64,000 nucleotides of DNA, from contig JACCIC010000005.1 in the NCBI GenBank assembly GCA_018907035.1, positions 821,001 to 885,000 of the forward strand, read 5' to 3'. The position numbers were made by a program, and so were the translations under genes. Source of the DNA: Sycobia sp. Sy_11 (lineage: Eukaryota > Arthropoda > Insecta > Hymenoptera > Epichrysomallidae). Position 1 is the first letter of the stretch. Every line of letters begins with the position of its first letter. Positions 23,184-61,879 of the stretch are shown piece after piece. The notes under the pieces are model-generated. The model had not been told where the DNA came from and did not search any database. It saw only the letters and a list, made by a program, of their open reading frames with translations.

Positions 23184-24738
23184 ATTCTCCCTCTTTCCCT
23201 TCGCCTCGTCCTCCTCTGCTTACAAACCCCGGCGCGAGTCGCGGTGAGGAAGGGTGTTTACTCAAGACACGACAATTCATTACGTAATTGAATTGAATGA
23301 GGCCTCCGCAATCCCCGGTCGCTCCTTCCCTCTGCCCCCTTTCTCCTTTCAGCCTCCCGAGCTCCCTCTTTTCTCCGCTTTTTCTCCTTCTCTTTTGGCC
23401 GTCCTTACTTCTCCACATCTCCCCTCCCTCTCTATTGCATTGCCCGTATTTTTCTCTATACACATTCCTCTACGTCCCTATACCGTCAGCTGCTTGCCAA
23501 GCTATTATTTCTTTCCCTTTCTTTTCCATTTCTCTCCTTGATTTTCACCTTCGTCATCAATTTGTCTATTAAGATAAATAATTCATGTTTCTCTTCATTA
23601 TTGTACTATTTCTACAATATCTAATTAAAACAGTATTACTTAAATCGATGCAGCATTAATAAAAGATAATCGGAATTACGAACAGTTTCATTATTATAAA
23701 CCTGAATAATTGAGATTGCGTCGATTAAATTCATTTTAATTCAATTTAATTTAATTTAATTAAAACTGTATCCTTTCCAAGTTTCGTTCTTTTGCACAGC
23801 TGCTTTAGCTTACATAAACGAGGACGTAATATTTAAATAGAGGCAATTTTGACAGTAAAATATTTCATTTTTCCAGTGTTATTGCGATCGATCTGTAAAG
23901 TGTATGAAATATGCACTCCCACATGTGATAAATATACTTTAATGAATATTCTTTCTGACATTTTTTGTATTAAAAAATATTCTTTACTGAAAATTTAATC
24001 TAATATCGTTTTACAGAAACAAGTGCAAAGGAAGCGATTAAAAAAAATGTTTATTAACATTTTAATAATTTTTTAATTAATTTTTAATTAAGCTTATGTT
24101 TAACATTTATATTTATATTATGTTTTCTATCTATTCAGCAGAATAAAATATTATAATCATAAAAGACATATTCAATAACAATATTCCAAGATGTAAGCTC
24201 TTTTGATCCGTTGGTATCATTCAGAATCTAATTCATAAATCCACTGTGCGCTCACCAACCCTGGATTCGGCTTATTTGCTAATTCACCAATTAATTTTTC
24301 AACGAAATTTCTTAAACGTTTCATTCAAACTGAGAAAGTGGAAAGCAAGATTAGAAGAAAATTATGAAGAGCCAATTCATAACTTAAGGAATTTTCACGA
24401 TATTTCAGGAGCGTGGTTATAAGATCAATAAAAGTAAATTGGTAAAAAGTAGTACATCAGTTTAAGAAAAATAAACATTATGGGGCGATAACTGTTCATT
24501 GTCTCCTAATTGTAACGAGCTCATTTGTAGGCGTTAATTCGAAATCGAACGCACCAAGGGGGATTGAAGCAATTTTCAACGTTACGAGACGAATGAAACG
24601 TATATTAATGTTTCTGCATTTTTTTCACAATATACGTGTATATATTATGATTTCAAACCACACAAGCATCATGCTCCTCACTTCACACTAGCTATTCGCC
24701 CATGTATCTCAATTCCTTCGATTTGGAAGTGATGAAGC

Positions 24739-24778
<40 letters not shown>

Positions 24779-24939
24779 GACAGAAATGAAACGGTTGCAC
24801 CCCTTGACAGCCATACCCTTTGCATCGGTGCGGCGTTAAATCCGAGAAAGGGGAAAGAGACGGATAGAGAGGAGATATAGAGAGCCGATGCCGACTATAC
24901 AGAGGGTATACGTATATAGAAACGTATACATACAGCCGT

Positions 24940-24941
<2 letters not shown>

Positions 24942-25012
<71 letters not shown>
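24942..25012. repeat. Compound (TA)n-(TATG)n microsatellite
   Basis: About 48 bases of TA are followed by five to six TATG units. Confidence 0.9.
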
Positions 25013-25013
<1 letters not shown>

Positions 25014-25270
25014 ATAAACTCGATGAAGGTGGGTAAGGGGGGACCGGGGAAGCGTTATATAGTGAGCGAATTAAACGATTAGTTAAACTGATTTCGAGTT
25101 AGGCGAATGAATAAGTAATCGGATTTCTCGTTAAGGTAATCGCATTGCGTCCTGATTGGCTCCGTCTGCCTGCGTTATACGGACCGTATCCGACCCACCC
25201 CTCCTCCCCTCCACCTACCGTGGTACCGCCACTCCCACCACCCTCGCCCCATCTCTTTCTCTCTCCCTCT

Positions 25271-25274
<4 letters not shown>

Positions 25275-25321
<47 letters not shown>

Positions 25322-25403
25322 TACCCTCTTTCTCTTTCTCGTTCGGTAGCTGTAGAAGCCTTCTTTGTCGAGTCAATGCACGGCCTCTCTCGCGTAACAC
25401 GAT

Positions 25404-25451
<48 letters not shown>
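25275..25451. repeat. Inverted pair of microsatellites, (CT)n then (GA)n
   Basis: A CT run at 25275-25313 and a GA run at 25410-25451 are separated by about 96 bases. They are reverse complements, so a long hairpin could form. Confidence 0.85.
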
Positions 25452-25455
<4 letters not shown>

Positions 25456-26741
25456 AAGCGGGAGAACGCGCGCACGATCCGTCGTGTTTGCGCGAGCAAT
25501 TACATTCCCGAACGCAATCCCATTTAAATATTGCCAAGTTTGGTAGCGGCAAATACGCCCGTCGAAGAAGATCGAGCTGTATAGGCTATACACGGTGTGA
25601 GAGAGATGGATAGAGCGAAGGGTTCGCTGTGCGCACATCGAGCTCGTATATATACATTGTCGCATGTGTTGCATGCTGCTGTTCATTTCTTTCCAGTCTG
25701 TATAGAAATGACGTAAATTTTACATACAATGCACGTACTGCGAGAATTTATTAATATATACGTATATAGTGATATAATACTACTTTTCGTGCAGATAAGA
25801 CTATTTTTCGAGTATAGTATTATACTTTTTGAACCTAAGGCGTAAAGTTGAACTTTATGAACTCGCGTGTAAAGTAGCGTTCGTGACTAACCGAATTTTT
25901 TTCAAACGATCGGCCCTTGTCTCGCGAGGCCAATACGATTATTATTATTTTTACGATTATTATTATTATTACGATTATTATTTTTCAGTCTAAATCGTGT
26001 GAAAAATAGGCAATTTTTTCCGTTAAGGCGGTACTTTACATACTCTATCGAATAAAACAAGTATTAATAAAAAAATATCGATGTTATTGATTTTCGATTA
26101 GAACTAATTCCAGAATTATTTTTTATCAGAAGACAAGACTGATCAGAATTCTGCGTTTTAATATATATGTTCTTTCGCATTATGCGGGACGAAAATTTTT
26201 ATCCAGACATTTAAAAAGCGTCAACGAACCTATTCGTTTTTATAAATACATGAAAATGATCATTTATAATGATAGCATGATATTAACAGACGTAAAATGG
26301 ACGTTATTTCGCACAGTTTTAGCTTCAAAGATTTAATTACAACGGAATAATGTACTTTATTAGTATCTATATGACATTAGTTTCAAGCGTATTTTCAGAC
26401 ATAATTATAGAATCTCAAAATTCTATTTTCAGGGGTTTTCCGAAGCATATTTTTATGCATTGATGGAAAAATGACCCCTTTAAGTATATTAAAATTTATG
26501 AATATTATTTTACTAAAGTTTTAATGAATCAAATCCTTCATTATCGAATATTCTATATTTGTGCAAAATAGATTTTTTAAAAATCGTTATTACGTATATC
26601 TACGAAAACGATAAAGTTTCGAAAATTCCTGATTTTGATGATCATAGTTTTAAATCCAAAGTTTGAGCATATATCGAGGATTCGCGAATAGGGAGTATGG
26701 TTAATTAAAATTTCGTTATTTTAATATTTAAAAATAATATG

Positions 26742-26742
<1 letters not shown>

Positions 26743-26790
<48 letters not shown>
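26743..26790. repeat. (AT)n microsatellite
   Basis: About 48 bases of alternating A and T. Confidence 0.95.
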
Positions 26791-26792
<2 letters not shown>

Positions 26793-27059
26793 AAAGTACT
26801 TGAAATTCAAACGGTATCAGAATGAATCTTCTGTCTTCGATCCAATACAGATCGAGTCACTGACCGAGTATTTTGGATCTATCAAATTTACTCTTATGGA
26901 TTAAATTTGTCGAGTGAAAATAGTCGGAACAATGTATAAGGACAACCTGTATGAACTTCCTGTTCGTCTGTATATAGAACATTTCTGTCTTCTAGGAATG
27001 TAAAATGAAATTCATTCGACAATTGGATAATAATGACATCGCGCAAAGCACACACATAT

Positions 27060-27560
27060 ATTCACGCAAAATTGTGGCGCGCCTCGCCGAAGGACCGACG
27101 CGCCGCCCTCTAGGACGCGTTCCCGACGTGGTAAACTTTTTCGAACGACTCGCGCAACGTGAACGTTTTCCATGCCACCTCGCCACCTCCCCCCACTCGC
27201 GGCACGTACGAGCGAACGATAATATAATGTCTGCGTATATAAGGACTTTTTTATTACTCCCTCAGCCTGCCCGCCCCCTTTCTCTCCACCGCCCGCCAAC
27301 CATTTCGCGTCTCGCAAGAGCGCGCGCCCGCGCTCTGACTTTTTTACGATTTCGCGACGGCGCGGCGCGGCGCTGGAAACGCCGGGGCGATGGCGGGCCG
27401 GGGCGTTACATAAATTATTTTTACGTTTGGAAAATAGTCGGATTAACGGCCGGCGCGTCCAAAGCGTGTAGGTATATATATGTATATATAAGGAGCGCTC
27501 GTTGTCGCACAGTTCGTTAATCCAAAGCGGATGCGTCCTTTATCACGGTCGGAGAACGGT
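27060..27560 (+). promoter_or_regulatory. CpG-rich island with a candidate TATA/initiator promoter
   Basis: The CpG-rich block is followed by TATATAAG at 27485-27492 and an initiator-like CAGTTC at 27510-27515. The A is about 26-28 bases past the TATA start, the spacing typical of insect core promoters. It lies about 3.3 kb upstream of the SHOX ATG on the same strand and could drive a 5' UTR exon of that gene. No splice evidence ties them together, and chance TA-rich matches are common here. Confidence 0.3.
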
Positions 27561-28535
27561 GGAGGAGGAACTGAAGGTGGGAGGGTGGGCGCTAGGGAGG
27601 GATTTAATTATTATCTCCTTCCTATACGTGTATATAGTGCACTTTTAAAGCGAGAACCGTAAAATTATTATTTAGGGGCCGGGACGAGCGTGTTTCCAGT
27701 TATTACACAAGCGGTAAGGAGGGCTGGGGGGGGGATTCGTGTTTGCTCGCGTTCGTCATTTATGCTGCGAGCGACGGTGCAGGCGCGCGGAAAAACGTAA
27801 TACAAAATAGGATACGTGTATAAATATAAGTGGAAATTCGAAAAGGCTTGGGCATTTGTCAAGTTAAAAATATATTATTTAATCTATAATTAGTGTAAAC
27901 GACAGATTTTGGTCGACATTCAAATAAAAATTATAAATTCACAGCCATCTTAAGATTCAGGATAATAATTTTCTTTAAGATACAAATTTATTTTACTCCT
28001 CTCACCGTAATTAAAATAAAACTGTATATAACATAAATGAGACTATCCTTAAGAAATGTATATAAAAGTATAAAAAAGAAAAAAATAATTAGAACAGGAA
28101 TAAAATTTTCTTTATCGTTTATTGTGATAGTGCCTTCGGATCTTCTGTGATACCTTTGCAGAAGCTTTTCATCCCGCTTAAGGAGAATTTTGAAGTAAAC
28201 TCTGTGCGTCGTAGTGCGATATACAATGACAGAAGCGTTCGCGGCGATTTTTCATAATATAACAATTTCAACAATTCAATGGGGAAAAATGGTTGTTTAG
28301 TGAAGTTACAGTCACGATAAATCATTATAATCTATACAGTAGTGGTAGAAGTAATGAAAATTATGACTGTAAGCTGTGCCATAGCAATATTTCTGAACAT
28401 TAAAGTGACAATGTCTGGCAGCCTACTGTAATAGCAACGTTACAAAGCAAAAAGTGCCCCAGACGTTTCGATAAGTTAATAAGAGATTAACTCAATTTCG
28501 GTCGAGTACTTATAGTTATATAAGAGTTATAAGAG

Positions 28536-28905
28536 ATGGCTTTGAGGAAGTACAGCTTGCGATCACTAAGTAATGCCTTCAAGGATTCGTTGTTGTGGAA
28601 TCTAGTGCTGGATCCTCTGCTATGTGCGCTCGTAACACTTGAGCTTGAGGTCGTTGCGTATGCTGATGGTCTTGCAGCGCTCATTAGAGTCGCCGGGGCA
28701 TACAAAACTACTTTGACAGATGCCCTAACAGTCATAACAGGAAAACCCCAATATGATAGAGTACAGAGGCAGTGCGGAAATTTACACAGTCCAGAAGAAT
28801 TGCAGCAACACATAAGGACCAGCACCGTGCCAAACGAGAGATGTCAGAAAGAGATCTTGATGAATGACAGAATAACTGGAATTGTTCATCAGAAGATAGA
28901 CTGAC
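28536..28905 (+). mobile_element. Non-LTR retrotransposon reverse transcriptase fragment
   Basis: The plus strand reads LLWNLVLDPLLCAL and then LEVVAYADGLAAL, the typical block around the FADD/YADD active site of LINE-type reverse transcriptases. The second Asp is Gly here (YADG), so the copy is catalytically dead. The preceding QGxxLGP motif is missing or unreadable. It is open to a stop at 28904, after which no retroelement motif is clear. The clade (Jockey/R1-like) cannot be settled from this scrap. Confidence 0.7.
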
Positions 28906-28909
28906 ATAT

Positions 28910-30460
28910 TTCTATCTATCCTATATCAGAACTCGGACAAGGTCAGGCTCGATAAGGCCGTCGTAATGGCTAACCCAATTCCTCACTGGGCATGGAGACT
29001 TTGGGTCTTGTCTCTCTCGATCCCAGCTGATAGAGAACGATACATGTTCTAATGAAAAAATAAGGATCATGTTTCAGAGGAAAAGTAATGCCTTTATACT
29101 TGTTTTTATACTTTATACTTGATAAATACTTGCCATTAGAAACGTTCGCAAAAGAAGTATTCCAAAGAAAGGAGTAGACGAAATTTTGGAAAATTTGTTT
29201 GAAGCAAAAGCTGATGACAGGTAGTTACGACTCAATTTGCAGGAAGAAAGTAACGGATTCAAAAATTTATAGCAAAGTTTTATACTGATAATTTTATATT
29301 TTCGATTTATTTAGAAATATATTTACAAAAGAAATCAACAAGCCAGCCATATACACTGGCTTAAAAAAGCAAACAACCAGACAGATTTAAAAATATTTAC
29401 ATCATATCATCACATATACATAAAGCAGTTTATACACTGGTTAAAAATTTATTCAATATAAAAAAATTTCTGCAATAAACAGTGGTTCGGAACCCACTGT
29501 AATCTGAACGTCCACCCAAAGTCGCAATGACGTACTGATCTGGAAAAATGTAGCGATCTGGAATATATGAAAGATCTTTAGAGCTACACCGATAAATAAA
29601 GCGAAAGCTAGGTGCGACCGAATATGGTAATAAAACATAACTGAGCAACTGTTTTTTTAGTTGTGTCACTCGTCTATGACTTGTATCGTTCGACTCGAAG
29701 GGGATGATAAGATGATGGAAGTTGTAAACAAGGGCATATGATCTGATCATATCTTTTGTTTTCCATAACTTAAGCGTATAGAAATTATTATGCTATGAAA
29801 ATTCGTCGTTAAAACTTTTGTTGTGTTACGCGGAGTTATGACGATCAAATTGTATTTCTACATCTCTGTAAATCAGGCTTAAACTCTAATGCTCCTTTAC
29901 TCTGTGGGATATCATTGTTACCGATAAGAAATCCTTATTACCGTACTATCACCGAAATGCATACCCTCATTTCCAAGAAAAAAAGAATAACGACATAACA
30001 CCGAAAAATCTCGAGAGAGTGTGCGCGTCGTCGATATACGGAAAAACGAATCGTCGTACCAAACGTACAAGATTACCTATAAAATCATTAACTATGACAC
30101 ATTTTATAAAATGTAAGCGATACAGAATTTCCAATCATTCATTTCATATCAATCATAATTTGATTGAGATCTTTTTTTCAGTCTATTTTTTAGTTTATTT
30201 TTTAGTTTAATTATTACTTAGTTTATTTATTATATATTGCTTTTGTGACGCTACTCGAGTGTCTGTCAACAAGCAGGGATTCTTCTAAATATTTAGCATC
30301 TCATAAAGATAACTTTCTGAAAAGTTGAGCTACCTCAATTCTACCGATCTCAAATCGATGTAGAAGTATAAAAATCCGTTGCCTGTACCTGGTCGCTCAA
30401 GTCGAAAGTGTACGGACAGGGCAACCCCTCCCCCCCCGGTACTCGTACAGAAAATTCTCT
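28910..30460. other. Intergenic sequence upstream of the SHOX gene
   Basis: I see no gene. The part up to about 29240 may be more of the retroelement. The rest is AT-rich, changing abruptly to very GC-rich sequence at about 30470. Confidence 0.5.
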
Positions 30461-30829
30461 CGTACTGGCCGCGTGACGTTGCTGGCATGGCGCACCGCAC
30501 CTGACCACGACGGCCGCCGCTCATCCATCCCCCTCTTCGTCCCTACCTTCGGTACCGATGTGAACGACCCCTCAATACCCCCCTTCGCGTTCCGACAGCC
30601 CTCGAGCACGGGCGGCGCCAGCCCCGATCCCGCCCCCGCCTCGCGCCCATTGGCCGGGGCGGCCATTCGTCGAGCACCCCCGACGCCACCAGCGCTGCCG
30701 CCGCAGCAGCAGCAGCAGCCGCCCTTGCGACGGCGGCCTCGGCGGGGGCGCAGCGAGAGAGCCGAGGAGGCGCCGGCGCGCGCGCGCGCGCGTGGTGAGA
30801 GTCGTCCCGGGGCGCGCGCCGCCCGCAGC

Positions 30830-55941
<25,112 letters not shown>

Positions 55942-55966
55942 AAACGGCCGAGCGTCTTGGGGATCA

Positions 55967-56014
<48 letters not shown>

Positions 56015-57600
56015 CTCGTACTGTCTGTATCCAATGCTCGAGTGCAGCTGGTTCATATACATATATGGGGGAGGGGGGACTCGAATGAAGCTTAGGAAGA
56101 AGCGTTTGGGATGAGTGCGCGCCGCGGTTATTCTTGGCTTGAATCGGATGAACACTTTCGAAATTAATGTTAGTTGAGAACAATGTACCACGCTCTGGGA
56201 ATTTCTTTTCGCTTTATTTTTGACTTTCATTACGCGTTTCCGACAGCCGACATTCGGTTTCTGAAGCGCATTGAATTCTAGAAAATCACTTTAATCGTCG
56301 ATCTGAAACGATCATTATAGCTTGCTTCTTAACGGATCGGTTGATCGACGGTGCGATCGTGACAATATACTGGACGTTGTTAATAAAAGCGTGTACTGAG
56401 TGTATTTCTAACCCATATAAATGGTCAGTTAAAACATTTACCCCAGGAGGGCAGATTACAAGTTACGGGCAAGTCTCATTGACAAGCCGTAAATGTAGCT
56501 CGATTTATGGATACTTGGCGGGGAAAAAACCAGTTGGCCGAACGATACTTCACTGCGGCCGTTCGGCCGAAATGGCACTTTGCGACGATTGGACGTTTTA
56601 TGGAATGGACACGCTTGATCAATCGACACTTGTTGGAAATGACATTTGACCGATGGACACTTTTGTCATATCGGTCGAGTTGTTCTTGGTTCAGTGTAAA
56701 CAAGTACGCGCTCCGATACGATGATTTAGGCCAAGGATACGTGAATCTACAGGCAAAGCTCGAAAAATCAAGAATCGCCTGGCTGAAATTACATCGATTA
56801 AACATACTTTCTGCGGAGCTTGCGTACGCTCGGCCTCGTGGCTGCTCTACGATCCAAATTTTATGATTCTTAAATTAATAAACGATTCTCCAGCGTAAAC
56901 GTTTTAATCGAGGATAGTCTATTTAGAAAATTAGCCCTTATAAATTGTGCATAGATTCACAGTACAATCCGAGACACCTGTATAATTTTTCTTTAATCGA
57001 GAAAGCAGCAGAACGTTGTTTCGTGAGAGTTTAACTGCTTTTATTGTGTCGTTTTAATCCCTTTAAGCATACATTTAATCGCTAATTATTTTGAGACAGA
57101 AAATATTATTCGGTAATATTGAGAATCGCTGAATACGAATTATAATTTGCAACTATGATTTTCATTCTTCAGAGTCCAAGATCGACAATGCAAAATGGCG
57201 GATCCAAAGTTATTGAATCGCGGATTTTCATCCGAAACGTATAAACGAATACGATGTAGCTAAATATAAATGTCCATACAGATGTTCATTTTTATTCTTA
57301 AGCGATGATTTGAAATTAAGAAGGCGGAAAATTTTTCATAGAATTCTAAATTTTAGTCTGCTAATAATAATGAATATGTTGATGAATACATTGGATTTGA
57401 AAGAAAAAAAAAATAGAACGCTGGTTCTGAGAACATTTTTGATCCGTCATATTGGATTTTACAGAGGAGAATACTCATCGATCATGCATGTGGATACCGC
57501 TGTGCTTCAAAGAGTTAAAATCGGTTATTCGACTAAAAATAATAAGAACAAATACTGAGTTTCCTAACTCTCGACTAATAAACGACAAAGGTAAAGATAA
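55942..57600 (+). other. Probable SHOX 3' UTR and downstream flank
   Basis: A (TA)n tract lies at 55969-56011 just after the stop. AATAAA at 56877-56882 is a possible polyadenylation signal, with others further on (near 57585 and 59120). Reading frames at 56.3-56.9 kb lie in degenerate repeat sequence and do not look like genes. Confidence 0.35.
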
Positions 57601-58467
57601 TTTTAATTTGTAAGTACCAGTACGTTAATTCTAGCTTAAGTATGTATATCGAAATTTAGGTAAAAGCCTATAAAAACTATCGTAATTAAAATGATCGATC
57701 CGCGATTGTGAATAGCATTGCATTGTATACTTGAACAAAGTGCTGTAGATATTGTATTCTTTCTGTTATTACAAAAACACTAGTTATTCCAAACACTATA
57801 TATGACTATTTGTATAGACGATCGTATCTCCGAAATCCGCGGGCAAATATATCCCTCCCTCCTCCCCCCCCCTACCCACCACCGTGTACAATTCGAGAAT
57901 TCGCGCGAGACACTATCGACGCGGTACAGGAACTGAGCTGCGTAAGTAAACGCGCGAAGTCGTTAGATATAGCTCGGGCGAGGCGATGCTAACGGGGCTG
58001 AAACTTTGTAAAAACGAAGAAATTACAAGAATAAAGAGAAAAAAAACGTGAAAAAACAAGAGAACGAGAAGCAAGTGTTCGTATATATTATATAGCGTGC
58101 CAATCATTGTATAGAAGAAAAAAGACAAAAAAACAAAAAACACGAGAAACAATGGACGTACGTGTGCGACGGGAGAGGAGGATGAGGGGGGGGGGGTGAT
58201 AAAAAAATTTCGATCACCGATGAAAAGATTGCGCGCTAACCCGCCGTAAAAAATAGATACGAGGGTATACGTTGATAGAAAGACTTTTCGCGGGCATTTT
58301 GCTGGCGCGCGCGACGGCAAATTCGCGCGGACGAAATCGGGAGGCGCACGAGTTACTGTACGGCGACGCTTGCGCGAATCGGTGCAAACGAAAAGCAGAA
58401 AAGATTCTTTCGAGTTCCTTCTTTAGGTCGATAAGATCCGTTGGCTTCGGTTTCTTTGGTCACTACA

Positions 58468-58470
<3 letters not shown>

Positions 58471-58522
<52 letters not shown>

Positions 58523-58602
58523 GTTTAAATTAATCGAGCATGTAAAAAGTTGCGACATCGAGGGCTATTTTGATTCATTCGATATTTTGTTTGTTTGTTA
58601 TG

Positions 58603-58646
<44 letters not shown>
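58471..58646. repeat. Two (TA)n tracts
   Basis: TA runs lie at 58471-58521 and 58602-58646. Confidence 0.95.
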
Positions 58647-58652
<6 letters not shown>

Positions 58653-58767
58653 GTATATGTATGTATATATATACGTCAGTTTTGTGTAAAAAAACAGAGA
58701 AACAAAAGATTAAACATGACGATTGATAATCGTGCAATGCAATCATTGTAGGACCATAGTAGGTAAG

Positions 58768-58769
<2 letters not shown>

Positions 58770-58825
<56 letters not shown>
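58770..58825. repeat. (AC)n microsatellite
   Basis: About 56 bases of AC. Confidence 0.95.
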
Positions 58826-58828
<3 letters not shown>

Positions 58829-58929
58829 TTTAGATGTATAAGTCAGCGCTGTAACGATTGATTTTGAAATTTTTGAATTTTGTAAACGACGACGACTTTT
58901 ATTCATAGTTTTGAAGGGAGGGGGGTTAA

Positions 58930-61313
58930 AGGAAGCAATACAGAAAGGCTATGGGGATAACTAATCACGAGCGTTATAAAATTGGTTACTTTTTTATCTA
59001 AAAGCAAAAAAAAAAGTGTCGGCTTAGAATGTCAATGATTAATGTTGCATACATTGTAAATTAAAAAAATATGTAGCTCTAATAACGCATTACATTAAAA
59101 AAATTGTCTTGTCGAATCCAATAAAAAGTAGCTGAGAAAATCGAGCTCTGTATTTATTTCATTACGGACCTTTTATCTTGACAATTTATCGCATGCTGTA
59201 TTATGAAATAATTTGGACAATCCAGCAATTTATCCCTTTTTTGTTTCTTTTGATCTTTTGAAAATTCACTTTATAGAATATGTATGGTATACATGCATTC
59301 GATATTTCATTTCAGAGTAATGCACGATCTTTTAGCAGATCGAGAATAATATTATAATTACACGATTATAACAATTTGTAAGGATGTAATTTATTTTCTG
59401 AATACATAATGACGATTCAATTATTTTGCGAAGGATTTGTCAGCTTCAGTTGTCAATATTCATCAACATTCCTTATGAATTTTCTAACGATGTTTACATA
59501 CTTTATATTTATATTCTTATTTATATTATAACAAAACAAACTTTACGAAGATCACCTCACATCTGCTGTCATATGTACCTTTTGAATAAGACACTGTCGA
59601 ACCCAGACGCATATCAACAGTATAGAAACGTAAAAATCACGCTCAAGAATTCGCAGTTTTCATTCGCTTCGCGCGAATGTAGATAACTCCTGCCGCGCAA
59701 AATGCGAACGATTCGTACGTTTGGTATTTTTCAAAAAGACGCGCACAAGCCGCGCTAATCCGCCCAAAAGTTATGTCTTCGATTCGTCGTCCCGCGCGAT
59801 CGTTCACCAGCGCGGCTCTCTTTTTTTTTCTTTTTTTTTTTGTTTTTGTTGCTTAAAAATTGGTATTCAGGCCAATGAGGCCGCGCTTCGCGCTTCTGCC
59901 TCGGCACATTTGCGCCGGCTCGCGTCCTGAGCGACCGGAGGGGATATCGGACGCCGGGTGTCCGAGGCGCGTACGATATCTCTCTCTCTCTCTCTCTCTC
60001 TCTGCGAAGTCGTCGGCGAAGTTTGCCAATTCTATAGCCAAGTGCCAATGGGGAGGGCGGCGTGATTTCCGAGCAAACAGTTTATATATATATATAGGGA
60101 GACGATGCTGCGAAGACGCGCGACGAAGCGAAAGACACACGAAGAGCAAGAGATACACATAATACGGTTTCGTTCGTGTTGCGCATCCGAAAAAGAAAGA
60201 GCACCTTCCGTATGGGCGGTCGGTGGGCGTAAGCGCGACAAAATCGAACGACGCGCGACGTCGTTGTTTTGATGAAATTCATGTGAACCGGACGAATAAT
60301 ACTAACCGATGGCGATTGGCTTGAGCTTGGCTTCACGTCGCGTCGCAATTCTGGAAGTGCTATACGCTCGTTACGAGACAATATAGGATTGGCAGCGAAT
60401 CGGCGAAACAGCGCAGTCGATGATTTCGTGCCTCGCATTTTCCAATGTTTCGCGAATAAATAAAAAAGCCGTAAAATGCGCGAATAATTTGCCAATGTTA
60501 TGCGAGCGGTGAAAGAGGCTTGGGAAATTAAAAAAGAATAATAATCAATTGTATTTTCTCTTGCTCAGTGGATTGAAATAGTTGGGCGTCGCTTCCGAGA
60601 AAATAAGATAAATGTATAATTATGCAAATGTTTTATTTTCATGGATTTTCCTTGTCCCGTATGAGGCGTGGCGAGAAGATAAAATCCGAACCGTCGTAGC
60701 TGTGCGTGATACGAATCGAGTTTCCGCGGCGATTGTTCGTGGCATAACAATTTCGTGTATAGGTAGTTGGATATTGCGAAATGCAATTTTTGTCCCTGTT
60801 TTCACGGAGAGACTTATGTTTTCGAATATCTAGTGATGGACGTGATATTCAGGAGACGACGTTTCTTTTTATTTGCATAATATAAATTAAATTTAATTGC
60901 TTAATTATTTTATAGCAATATAACTTGAAAAGAAATGATTTTGAATTTTTTAGCGCACATGAGTTTGTGCAGGACAGAAGTAAAGCAAAAAATGGAATTT
61001 TTTCAAAAAAATTAGATTTATTCTTTCGATAATTATTATGCTTTTGTAATCCATTGCACAAATAATATTAATTGTAATTACAATTAAGTTATTGATCGTC
61101 AACAGGAAAAAAAAAAATATATATATATATATAGATGTATGTATGTATGTATAGAAGGTGTAATGAAAAAAAAGTAAAAAGCGATGCAAAATCTCGGAAA
61201 TTCGGGAAAAATAAGAAAGATGCGCGTCTGGAAAGATGAAAAAGCGGATGATTCAGTGGAGGCGAGAAGTGGACCGTATATATGGACTTTCTCCCGCTTT
61301 TCCTCTCGCTACA

Positions 61314-61380
<67 letters not shown>

Positions 61381-61838
61381 CAGCAGGACCGCCGCCGCCT
61401 CGGGGGCGCTAATGCAATAACGCGGCGGCGCGCGTGGATAAATCAAGCCGGCGCGCGCGCGCGCGCGCGTATGTATGTGTAGCGAGCCGGGCTACCGGGC
61501 GAAGCGCGGCAGCGGCGGCGTGCGTTCGTGCTGCAGCGCGCGGCGGCACCGGTAATCGCGTTACGCCGTCATCCTCGTCCTCCCCCCCCCCAACCATTCC
61601 CGGGGGTACCGTTATTTCGTCCCCCGCCACCGCCCACCGCGCGCGCCAACCCCTCCTCTGCGCCCTTTGCAGATGTGGATGCATGTTTGTGAATAGGTGT
61701 GTGTATGTGCGCGCGCGCGTACGTGTGTGTACCGAATCGCGACATTAATCCTGTGCTCCTTGCGAATTACTAACGACCGACTATACTGCGCTCGGGTTCG
61801 ATACACTTCCTACCTGGGTTGCGGATTTTTCTCTGTCG

Positions 61839-61879
<41 letters not shown>

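Noticed and set aside
27005..27520. 171-codon plus-strand frame in the 27 kb CpG-rich island
   Set aside because: Arg-rich composition from CpG-rich DNA, with no motif or splice partner.
30473..30829. N-terminal extension of the SHOX frame
   Set aside because: The frame is open, but homology to vertebrate SHOX begins exactly at the ATG at 30830.
58272..58751. 159-codon frame rich in Ile-Tyr
   Set aside because: Most of it is translated (TA)n repeat.
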